Below, piece by piece: positions 1 to 5,601 of a stretch of DNA of 8,171 nucleotides. The position numbers were made by a program, and so were the translations under genes. Where the stretch lies: NCBI GenBank assembly GCA_009700815.1, contig WLLG01000080.1:1-8171 (forward strand), written 5' to 3'. Each line of letters starts with the position of its first letter. Position 1 is the stretch's first letter. This DNA is from Actinomycetota bacterium (GTDB lineage: Bacteria; Actinomycetota; Acidimicrobiia; Acidimicrobiales; Microtrichaceae). The notes below the pieces were generated by a model. The model had not been told where the DNA came from, made no database searches, and saw only the letters and a program-made list of their open reading frames with translations.

Positions 1-1003
1 GGAGTCCGCCAAGGTGCGACCGCAGGTCGCCCACTGTGCGAGACCGTACCTGAGCTCGTGTTACAAACCGGTGAGCAGTGTGTTCGTAGGTGAACCCAAT
101 GCCGCCGTGATTCTGCACGTTGATCTGCGAATTCTCAATTGCGGCATTCGTTGCAACTACGCGTGCAGCATGAGCGTGAAAAGCAGCATCGGGAAGGCCG
201 TCGAGAACTGCAATCGCGCTGTAGCGAACGAGTGAGTTGGCTGCGTCAGCGCGCACCGCCATATCTGCACAGCGATGCTTCACCGCTTGGAATGAGCCAA
301 TCGGAGTTCCAAACTGTTCGCGGTCCTTGGCGTACTGCGTTGACTGCTGCGCAGTCGCAGTTGCGATACCAGCGAGTTCGGCTGCAATCAGCACCGTGGC
401 TCGAAGTTGAAGCCCTGAGGCATCGTCTTGGTAACACAGTGCCGGCACCTGCGAGACGGTTCCAATAGCAGTGGGAACTAGGCGATCGAGCGAGGCAAGA
501 GGCTCGGCAACAAGGTCTGATGCGGCCACGATGGCAGCGCTGGAACCTACGAGTACCAAGACCAAATCTGCTCCACCAAAGTCGGTGACGCGAAAGGTAC
601 CCGAGACAGTTGCACCTGCAACAGCAGCAGTATCTCCGTGAGGCTCTGCAAGCGCTACGAGTTGCGTTCCCGACAAGATCTGAGCTGCAAGCTCAGTAGC
701 TCCCACCATTGCGGCTAGGCGAGCAGCTAACACAGTTGCTAAGAACGGTCCGGGGGCTGAGTGGGTGCCAATCTCGGCAAAGAGCAGGGCCTCCTCGGCC
801 AAGGTGTATCCGACTCCGCCAAGGGCTTCTGGTAGCCCCAATCCAAACCAACCAAGCTCGGCGCATTGTTTCCAAAGCGCCGAATCCACCACCGAGTTGG
901 CGCCATCGAGTTCGGCCAGCGCATGCAGGTCGAAGTTGCGTTCGAGTTGGCTGCGAACCGTGTTGATAATTTCGTCTTGTTCTTCGGTTGGTAAGAGATC
1001 CAT
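1..1003 (-). CDS. Acyl-CoA dehydrogenase, FadE27/FadE28-like non-catalytic subunit (3' end cut by window edge)
   Basis: The frame stays open from the ATG at 1003 to the window edge, giving 334 residues starting MDLLPTEEQDEI, so only a short C-terminus can be missing. An N-terminal helical domain (about 1-110) contains GLGLPEALGGVGY (54-66). A shortened middle domain follows, then a C-terminal helical domain with AKDREQFGTPIGSFQAVKH (225-243); its R228-x-x-F231 is the usual FAD-contact motif. NHGGIGFTYEHTAHR (298-312) is typical of this family. By ungapped counting there is no Glu at the helix-G position where the neighbouring dehydrogenase has E246, and no GGGTS-IQR tail is visible. Both absences fit the accessory subunit of a heteromeric acyl-CoA dehydrogenase. 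The ATG lies 10 nt beyond the upstream gene's stop with a good Shine-Dalgarno, so translation is probably coupled. The family call is secure; the acyl-CoA substrate (sterol side chain, branched or other) cannot be read from sequence. Confidence 0.9.
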   Translation of the reverse strand, partial: MDLLPTEEQDEIINTVRSQLERNFDLHALAELDGANSVVDSALWKQCAELGWFGLGLPEALGGVGYTLAEEALLFAEIGTHSAPGPFLATVLAARLAAMVGATELAAQILSGTQLVALAEPHGDTAAVAGATVSGTFRVTDFGGADLVLVLVGSSAAIVAASDLVAEPLASLDRLVPTAIGTVSQVPALCYQDDASGLQLRATVLIAAELAGIATATAQQSTQYAKDREQFGTPIGSFQAVKHRCADMAVRADAANSLVRYSAIAVLDGLPDAAFHAHAARVVATNAAIENSQINVQNHGGIGFTYEHTAHRFVTRAQVRSRTVGDLRSHLGGL

Positions 1004-1008
1004 CTTGT

Positions 1009-1015
1009 GCTCCTC
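1009..1015 (-). promoter_or_regulatory. Shine-Dalgarno of the downstream dehydrogenase, overlapping the upstream stop codon
   Basis: The minus strand reads GAGGAGC just before the ATG at 1003, with 5 nt between. Its first bases overlap the TGA (1014-1016) of the upstream dehydrogenase gene. This fixes the start of the downstream gene and suggests coupled translation of the two subunits. Confidence 0.75.
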
Positions 1016-2198
1016 AGGCCCGCGGCAGGCCGAGCACACGCTCGCCCACGATGTTGCGTTGAATATCGCTTGTGCCGCCACCGATGGTGTAGGCAAAGGA
1101 CTGCAGATATGGGCCTGTCCAAACGCCTTCTCCGTCAACCTCGGTCAGGCGAAGTGCATCGGCTCCGATGATGTCGAGTGCGAGTTGGTACACCCGCTGA
1201 TGAAGTTCTCCGTGAAAGAGCCGCACGATTGAGCCTTCTGGTCCTGGAGTGTCCGTTCGAGCATTGCGAGAGATTCCAGTGATGGTCATGGCTCGCAAGG
1301 CGGCCACCTCTGCTCGAGCAAGCGCAAGCCTGCGGGCAAGTTCATCATCTTGTATTGCGGGACGTTTGCCGTCCGGACCAATTCGGACTTTGGCCTCCTC
1401 GATGAGTCGTTCCACTGTTGCCGCAAGCTCGACCTGATCAGCCATGAACGCAGTGCCGCGCTCAAATCCCAAGGTGGACATTGCAGTGCGCCAGCCGTTA
1501 TGAAGCCCTCCCACCACATTGCTCATCGGGATGCGAACCTCGTCATAAAAGACTTCGCAAAAATCTGTGACGTGACTCATGGTGCGAATCTCACGGATCT
1601 CAATCCCGGGCGACTTCATATCGCATACCACCCAGGTAATGCCCTTGTGTTTCGGAGCGGTCGGGTCGGTACGTACCAAGAGTTCTTGCACATCTGCAAC
1701 ATGGGCATAGCTGGTCCAAGTCTTTTGACCAGTCACGACGAGTTCGTCTCCGTCGATCTCTGCCTTGGTGCTCAAGCTGGCTAGGTCGGAGCCCGAGCCT
1801 GGCTCAGAAAAACCTTGGCACCAGACGGCTTCACCCTTCAGGATCTGAGGAAGGTAGGTAGAGCGCTGCTCCTCGTTGCCATTCACGATGATGGTTGGCC
1901 CGCCGTGCAGATTGCCCACGAAAGTGCAGGAGTTGTTCAGAGTGAACGGTGGGTTTGCCTTGGCAAACTCCTCGTACCAAATCATCTGCTGGATATCAGT
2001 CAGGCCACGCCCGCCGTACTCGGTGGGCCAGTTGATGCCAGCCCAGCCACCGTCAAAGAGGGTTCGTTGCCAGGCTAAATCGAAGGCCCGCATCTCTTGG
2101 CCCTCTGGGGGCCGAGCTTCTGTGGGCAGGTTCTCACGCAACCAGGTGCTGGCTTCCTCGCGGAATGCCAACTCCTCGGCGGTCAAGTCGAGGTTCAT
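1014..2198 (-). CDS. Acyl-CoA dehydrogenase, FadE26/FadE29-like catalytic subunit
   Basis: This 394-residue FAD-dependent dehydrogenase introduces the alpha,beta double bond into an acyl-CoA. Visible features in order: N-terminal helical domain with GWAGINWPTEYGGRGL (51-66); the flavin/substrate beta-domain signature QGFSEPGSGSDLASL (128-142); GQKTWTSYAH (157-166); a helix-G candidate catalytic base E246 in TLGFERG; and the C-terminal GGGTSDIQRNIVGERVLG (373-390). The C-terminal position that carries the base in short- and medium-chain enzymes is Gly here, so E246 is the likely base, as in FadE26-type and isovaleryl/long-chain enzymes. The R-x-x-F FAD motif (REQFG) is absent but present in the adjacent gene, which argues for one mixed enzyme. 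I chose the ATG at 2198 because a TAnnnT hexamer lies 7 nt upstream; a TTG at 2207 would add three residues but overlaps that hexamer. The substrate is unknown. Confidence 0.93.
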   Translation of the reverse strand: MNLDLTAEELAFREEASTWLRENLPTEARPPEGQEMRAFDLAWQRTLFDGGWAGINWPTEYGGRGLTDIQQMIWYEEFAKANPPFTLNNSCTFVGNLHGGPTIIVNGNEEQRSTYLPQILKGEAVWCQGFSEPGSGSDLASLSTKAEIDGDELVVTGQKTWTSYAHVADVQELLVRTDPTAPKHKGITWVVCDMKSPGIEIREIRTMSHVTDFCEVFYDEVRIPMSNVVGGLHNGWRTAMSTLGFERGTAFMADQVELAATVERLIEEAKVRIGPDGKRPAIQDDELARRLALARAEVAALRAMTITGISRNARTDTPGPEGSIVRLFHGELHQRVYQLALDIIGADALRLTEVDGEGVWTGPYLQSFAYTIGGGTSDIQRNIVGERVLGLPRA

Positions 2199-2205
2199 GA
2201 TCTGC

Positions 2206-2235
2206 AAGCTAGTCGCATGCCTGACGACCCGTCAG
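2206..2235 (-). promoter_or_regulatory. Probable leaderless promoter of the acyl-CoA dehydrogenase pair
   Basis: On the minus strand, TAGCTT (2206-2211) sits 7 nt before the ATG at 2198, where a -10 hexamer would place transcription start at or next to the ATG. CTGACG (2230-2235) lies 18 bp further upstream and matches TTGACA at four of six positions. No Shine-Dalgarno precedes the ATG, which fits a leaderless message. This would give the dehydrogenases their own promoter, separate from the membrane-protein gene ending at 2249. Seen by eye only. Confidence 0.5.
2221..2235. promoter_or_regulatory. Perfect palindrome CTGACG-ACC-CGTCAG, candidate operator
   Basis: A 6-bp perfect inverted repeat with a 3-bp centre overlaps the proposed -35 of the dehydrogenase promoter. 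Its position fits a repressor operator, for instance of a TetR- or GntR-type fatty-acid regulator. It does not match the KstR or KstR2 patterns I know. A terminator for the preceding gene is less likely because no T-run follows. The regulator is unknown and none is encoded in the window. Confidence 0.4.
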
Positions 2236-2248
2236 ATCACCCGCGCGC

Positions 2249-2776
2249 TTAGCTCTTCGTGCTGGTGATCTCGCAGGTGACTTGTTGCACAGAGTCACCG
2301 GCTTTCCCGGTGCCTTCCCAGTTACCATTCCCGGTACTTCTGATTTCTGTCACTTTGTCTGAGGCAACCAAGTCCTTGGTGGTGACCTCGATGAACTTGA
2401 CCACCAGAGAGGTGGAATCCGATGCGCCGGTGTAGGAACCAGTAGCAGTGAGCGAGCCGTCGGCCTCGATCTGGCAGGTGCGAACCGTCAGTGCGAGCTC
2501 TGGCCCGGAGTTGAGCACGGTAGCAACGCCGACAAAGGCGGCTCCTGCGACTAGGGCCAGAATCACGAGCATGCCAATAATGAGTCCGGCACGAGACTTT
2601 TTTGGCTCAGCAGTTGCGGGCTGAGCAGCAAATCCTTGCGTTGTCGGAACTGCTGCTGAACCCAGCGTGGACTCGCCCCAAGCGGTTGGAGGTGCACTCG
2701 GTGGGCCTGTGGGTGCTGGGTTATAGGGCGGAGGTACCGGTGGTGGCGTGAATTGTCCTGTTGGATCATCGCTCAT
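2249..2776 (-). CDS. Pro-rich single-pass membrane protein with small extracytoplasmic domain, function unknown
   Basis: The 175-residue product has three parts. Residues 1-58 are rich in Pro, Ala and Thr (PPPVPPPYNPAPTGPP, 11-26). KKSR (59-62) leads into one hydrophobic segment (about 63-88), with positive residues on the N-terminal side, so the N-terminus is probably cytoplasmic and the C-terminus outside. Residues 90-175 form a small, probably beta-rich domain with alternating polar and hydrophobic stretches (SLTATGSYTG, SLVVKFIEV) and two cysteines, C101 and C168, which could form a disulfide. The layout resembles actinobacterial proteins with an FxLYD-like outer domain, but I do not recognise a specific family. 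There is no catalytic motif. The ATG at 2776 has a strong Shine-Dalgarno. It is transcribed divergently from the PhoH gene and ends 50 nt before the dehydrogenase ATG, whose own probable promoter lies in that gap. Confidence 0.8.
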   Translation of the reverse strand: MSDDPTGQFTPPPVPPPYNPAPTGPPSAPPTAWGESTLGSAAVPTTQGFAAQPATAEPKKSRAGLIIGMLVILALVAGAAFVGVATVLNSGPELALTVRTCQIEADGSLTATGSYTGASDSTSLVVKFIEVTTKDLVASDKVTEIRSTGNGNWEGTGKAGDSVQQVTCEITSTKS

Positions 2777-2782
2777 GGTGTG

Positions 2783-2790
2783 TCCTCCTC
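2783..2790 (-). promoter_or_regulatory. Shine-Dalgarno of the Pro-rich membrane protein
   Basis: The minus strand reads GAGGAGGA, 6 nt before the ATG at 2776. It is close to the ideal anti-16S match and fixes the start. Confidence 0.75.
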
Positions 2791-2815
2791 GGGTTCGTGA
2801 ATGTGGTGCGGCTGC

Positions 2816-2821
2816 GTTATA
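2816..2821 (-). promoter_or_regulatory. Candidate -10 element for the Pro-rich membrane protein gene
   Basis: TATAAC on the minus strand lies 39 nt upstream of the ATG at 2776, leaving room for a leader that holds the Shine-Dalgarno. It matches TATAAT at five of six positions. No convincing -35 hexamer is seen at the usual spacing, so the promoter call is tentative. Confidence 0.35.
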
Positions 2822-2858
2822 GATCTCTTTCTACTCTAATGAGGCGCGGCAAAATCCG

Positions 2859-2891
2859 GTTCGATCTTCGTTCATAAGAAGTTCATAGATT
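2859..2891 (+). promoter_or_regulatory. Three-unit PHO-box-like direct repeat upstream of phoH
   Basis: Three back-to-back 11-bp units occur: GTTCGATCTTC (2859-2869), GTTCATAAGAA (2870-2880) and GTTCATAGATT (2881-2891). All share GTTC; the second and third share GTTCATA. Actinobacterial PhoP boxes studied in Streptomyces are tandem 11-nt units whose first seven bases resemble GTTCACC or GTTCATT, so period and conserved half both fit. The array ends 48 bp before the PhoH ATG. The region just upstream (2848-2858) does not continue the pattern. A TAGATT inside the last unit (2886-2891) could itself act as a -10, in which case PhoP would block rather than activate. AAGATT at 2911-2916 is a weaker alternative -10 that would suit activation. 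Confidence 0.6.
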
Positions 2892-2924
2892 TGCCGGCTG
2901 GCATGCCGCGAAGATTGCTTCTCC

Positions 2925-2930
2925 GAGAGG
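2925..2930 (+). promoter_or_regulatory. Shine-Dalgarno of the PIN-PhoH gene
   Basis: GAGAGG lies 9 nt before the ATG at 2940. It supports that ATG, which also starts just before the first strand of the PIN domain. Confidence 0.6.
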
Positions 2931-2939
2931 TACCGTCGG

Positions 2940-4232
2940 ATGATCGAAACCCGCACCTACGTCCTCGACACTTCAGTGCTGCTAGCGGACCCTGCAGCAC
3001 TGGAAAAGTTTGAAGAGCACGAAGTGGTTGTCCCGCTCGTGGTCCTCATGGAGCTGGAGGCCAAGCGCCTCCACCCCGAGCTGGGCTGGTCCGCCCGGGA
3101 AGCCCTGAGGTACTTAGAACGCTTACGCATCGAACATGGAACGCTGACTGAGCCAATTCCGGTGAATGACGTTGGCGGCACGGTTCGTGTGGAACTCAAC
3201 CATGTCGATACGTCGAGCTTGCCGGCAGCTTTTTCAAGCTCCGAAAATGACCACAGAATCCTTGCTGTCGGTCGCAACCTGGCTGATAAAGGTCTGCTTG
3301 TCACCCTGGTGAGTAAGGACCTTCCCTTGCGCCTGAAGGCCTCTGTTGCCGGCCTCGGCGCAGAGGAGTACCGCAACGAAATCACTGGCGGGGCAGAGGG
3401 TTGGTCTGGTCTCGTTGAGCTTGCAACCGAAGCCGAAACCATCGATCGCCTGTACCAAGAGCGCAGTCTGTTCTTGGCCGAGGCTGCCGATCTGCCAACG
3501 AACGCGGGACTGGTATTGCGTTCGCCAAGCAGCTCGGCTTTGGCACGTTTGCATAGTGATGGCCGCGCCCATTTGTTGGATGGTGATCGCCACTTGTTTG
3601 ACGTGCGCGGCCGCTCCGCGGAACAGCGTGTTGCACTCGACTTGTTGAGCGATGACAGCGTTGGAATCGTCTCACTTGGCGGCCCTGCAGGAACCGGCAA
3701 GTCAGTCTTGGCGCTAGCCGCTGGCCTAGAAGCGGTGTTGGAACGTCGAACTCAAAAGAAGGTCATTGTGTTTCGACCGCTCTATGCGGTGGGTGGACAG
3801 GATCTTGGTTTTCTTCCTGGCGATGCTGACGAAAAAATGGGCCCCTGGGCCGCAGCAGTCAACGACGCTTTGGAGTCCATTGCTGGTCCCGAGGTAATTG
3901 AAGAAGTTATTGCTCGCAAATTGCTCGAGGTACTGCCGCTCACACATATTCGGGGCCGGACCTTGACCGACACGTTTGTGATTGTTGATGAGGCTCAGAA
4001 CCTAGAGAAAATGGTGTTGCTGACGGCACTAACTCGTCTGGGTGCCGGGAGCCGCGTAGTTCTGACTCACGACGTTGCACAACGAGACAATCTTCATGTG
4101 GGTCGCTATGACGGCGTGGCATCGGTCGTGTCGACCTTGCGCGGCAACTCGCTGTTTGGGCACGTCACCCTGACTCGTTCTGAGCGCAGCCCCGTTGCAG
4201 CGCTCGTGACAGAACTACTCGGGTCGAGCTGA
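2940..4232 (+). CDS. PIN-PhoH fusion ATPase/RNase (PhoH2 type)
   Basis: The 430-residue cytoplasmic protein joins an N-terminal PIN nuclease domain (about 5-145) to a C-terminal PhoH ATPase (about 220-425); mycobacterial PhoH2 has this architecture and nearly the same length. PIN acidic residues are visible: D10 in YVLDTSVLL, E38 in VVLMELE, D104 in ENDHRIL and D127 in VSKDLPL. The ATPase has Walker A GPAGTGKS (248-255), LGFLPGDADEKMGPW (289-303), RGRTLTDTFVIVDEAQN (338-354, Walker B D350/E351) and THDVAQRDN (376-384), where THD replaces the TGD of single-domain PhoH. Known PhoH2 proteins unwind and cleave RNA using ATP. In mycobacteria an antitoxin-like phoAT gene overlaps phoH2 upstream; no comparable ORF was found here. 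The PHO-box-like array suggests control by phosphate starvation. The family assignment is very secure; a role in RNA turnover under phosphate limitation is inferred. Confidence 0.96.
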   Translation: MIETRTYVLDTSVLLADPAALEKFEEHEVVVPLVVLMELEAKRLHPELGWSAREALRYLERLRIEHGTLTEPIPVNDVGGTVRVELNHVDTSSLPAAFSSSENDHRILAVGRNLADKGLLVTLVSKDLPLRLKASVAGLGAEEYRNEITGGAEGWSGLVELATEAETIDRLYQERSLFLAEAADLPTNAGLVLRSPSSSALARLHSDGRAHLLDGDRHLFDVRGRSAEQRVALDLLSDDSVGIVSLGGPAGTGKSVLALAAGLEAVLERRTQKKVIVFRPLYAVGGQDLGFLPGDADEKMGPWAAAVNDALESIAGPEVIEEVIARKLLEVLPLTHIRGRTLTDTFVIVDEAQNLEKMVLLTALTRLGAGSRVVLTHDVAQRDNLHVGRYDGVASVVSTLRGNSLFGHVTLTRSERSPVAALVTELLGSS

Positions 4233-4237
4233 TCAAA

Positions 4238-4259
4238 CAGGCTCGAGCTGAAGAGCCTG
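4238..4259. terminator. Hairpin between convergent genes, probable shared terminator
   Basis: CAGGCTC (4238-4244) pairs perfectly with GAGCCTG (4253-4259) around an 8-nt loop. It lies in the 39-bp gap between the phoH stop and the transporter stop. On the minus strand the stem is followed by TTTGAT, a short T-run, so it suits the transporter transcript best. On the plus strand ATTCT follows, a weak tail for phoH. Confidence 0.55.
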
Positions 4260-4271
4260 ATTCTGGCAGTT

Positions 4272-5528
4272 TCAGGTGATACCGAAGGTGACGAGAGCCA
4301 AAATCAGCGCGAGTACTCCCACGAAGTCAACCGAGGCAGTTACCACCGGAATTCCGTAGGTATCGGGGTCCAGCTTGGATCGCCAAGCGGCGATGGTGCC
4401 GTAATAGGCCAACGCAATCACGAAGATCACAGCAATGAGTCCGCCGGCCAGCGAGGATGCCACCATCCAACCCAAACCGGGGCTTGCCTGGCCCAGGAGG
4501 GTGCCGATGACGTAGGCGCCGACTCCATTGAATACAAAGACGGGAAACCCAATGAGCAGGACGAGCAGCGCATCACGGCGTGCTTCTCTGCCTGGGCGCA
4601 TGACAGGTTCAACAAGACCGAGATGCAAGTTTGTGGCCATGCGGCTCGCAAGGATGCCGCCAAGCGCGCCCGCAGAACTGACAAAGGCAGGGAGCAGAAC
4701 CAGGAGGGCGGGATACCCGGTGAACAGAGCCATCTGACTCTCAACTGCGATGCCCGCCAAGGTAGACAGCACGAGGGCAATGCTCAGTACGGGCAAGGAC
4801 TCACGGATGATCTGACGGAACGATGCTAAGTGGGTGCGAAGGCTTGCCAGGATCACGATCAGAGTGAGCAGAATCATGAGCCAGCCGATTGCAGTGGTGA
4901 ACGATCCGTGGCCCAGAACCTTTGTCGCAAGGAACAGCGCGGGGATGGTGACGACGTCTCCCAGCGTGGACACCGTGGGTGCCACCAGGTTGTCAAGGTC
5001 CCACTCTCTACGCACCGCACCGATTGCGAGCAAGACAGTGGCCGCTAGCACGATCACGCTGGCGATGACGCCGCCGAGAATAGAGATCAGTGCCAAGTCG
5101 ATCACGCTGATCGTGTTGGCGATACCAAAAGCCACCGAGATGACTTTGGCTAGAAACGCAAGCAAAAGCGACAGCATGAAGGTCAGCGACATCGAGGCCA
5201 GAACGTTCTGAATGAGTACGGATTCGCGCTTGGTAGAGACGCGAAAGGTACCCGTGTGAATAGCAGTCGAGATTCGGTTTCCGACTGCACCAAAGATGTT
5301 GCCTCGCAAGCCAATTGCAGCAGGAATCATGACGAGTAACCCAGGGAGCAGTTCCAGGGTGCCGGTAATCGAGCCAAGTACAGCTCCCGCCGCAAAGCTG
5401 GTGCACGAGTTGACTCCGAGCGCTACCAAGCTTTGGCGCGTTGCATCCCCGGTCGGCCCAAGGAGATCTACCAACCGTCGGCGAAACTCCAGGGGACGCG
5501 GACTCGGAATGCGGAACCGACTGGCCAT
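4272..5528 (-). CDS. SLC41/MgtE-type divalent cation transporter with two MgtE membrane repeats
   Basis: From the ATG at 5528 this is a 418-residue, highly hydrophobic protein. Two related halves each carry the MgtE pore signature. Repeat 1 has LPGLLVMIPAAIGLRGNIFG (61-80) and then NLVAPTVSTLGDVVTIPALF (180-199). Repeat 2 has YPALLVLLPAFVSSAGALGG (272-291) and then GIPVVTASVDFVGVLALI (392-409). The paired P-A-(x)-G-N/G helices and the PTVSTLGD/PVVTASVD helices, each with a conserved Asp, are the ion-path elements of MgtE; two copies in one chain are the SLC41 layout. The bacterial MgtE N-terminal and CBS domains are absent. Mg2+ is the likely substrate by family; other divalent ions are possible. 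Start choice is uncertain: neither ATG 5528 nor TTG 5558 (ten extra residues) has a clear Shine-Dalgarno. It follows the hydrolase gene by 73 bp on the same strand, so co-transcription is possible. Confidence 0.88.
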   Translation of the reverse strand: MASRFRIPSPRPLEFRRRLVDLLGPTGDATRQSLVALGVNSCTSFAAGAVLGSITGTLELLPGLLVMIPAAIGLRGNIFGAVGNRISTAIHTGTFRVSTKRESVLIQNVLASMSLTFMLSLLLAFLAKVISVAFGIANTISVIDLALISILGGVIASVIVLAATVLLAIGAVRREWDLDNLVAPTVSTLGDVVTIPALFLATKVLGHGSFTTAIGWLMILLTLIVILASLRTHLASFRQIIRESLPVLSIALVLSTLAGIAVESQMALFTGYPALLVLLPAFVSSAGALGGILASRMATNLHLGLVEPVMRPGREARRDALLVLLIGFPVFVFNGVGAYVIGTLLGQASPGLGWMVASSLAGGLIAVIFVIALAYYGTIAAWRSKLDPDTYGIPVVTASVDFVGVLALILALVTFGIT

Positions 5529-5601
5529 GGCTGTTCGAGACAGTGTCAGGGCGACCAAAAAAGGAAGCCGGGCGAGGTTGCTACTCTACCGTTCTTGCGG
5601 C

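Noticed and set aside
765..1232. Plus-strand open frame of 155 codons across the junction of the two dehydrogenase genes
   Set aside because: It lies opposite two clear acyl-CoA dehydrogenase frames, has no recognisable motif, and is a reverse-strand shadow.
2221..2235. The palindrome read as a terminator for the Pro-rich membrane protein gene
   Set aside because: The stem is only 6 bp and no T-run follows on the minus strand; its overlap with a -35 makes an operator more likely.
2797..2877. A 26-codon plus-strand ORF upstream of phoH, considered as a PhoAT-like antitoxin or leader peptide
   Set aside because: Much shorter than the mycobacterial antitoxin, does not overlap phoH, has no Shine-Dalgarno of note, and its end runs into the PHO-box array.
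2900..2907. GGCATGCC palindrome upstream of phoH
   Set aside because: An 8-bp palindrome is common in GC-rich DNA and has no supporting context.
2957..3700. Minus-strand open frame of 247 codons antisense to the PIN-PhoH gene
   Set aside because: Low-complexity Ser/Arg-rich product, typical of the reverse strand of a GC-rich gene; the PhoH motifs on the plus strand are unmistakable.
5559..5601. TAGAGT on the minus strand (5584-5589) and the T6 run ahead of the transporter gene, considered as promoter or terminator
   Set aside because: No -35 at proper spacing, no Shine-Dalgarno downstream, and no inverted repeat before the T-run, so neither call is supported.
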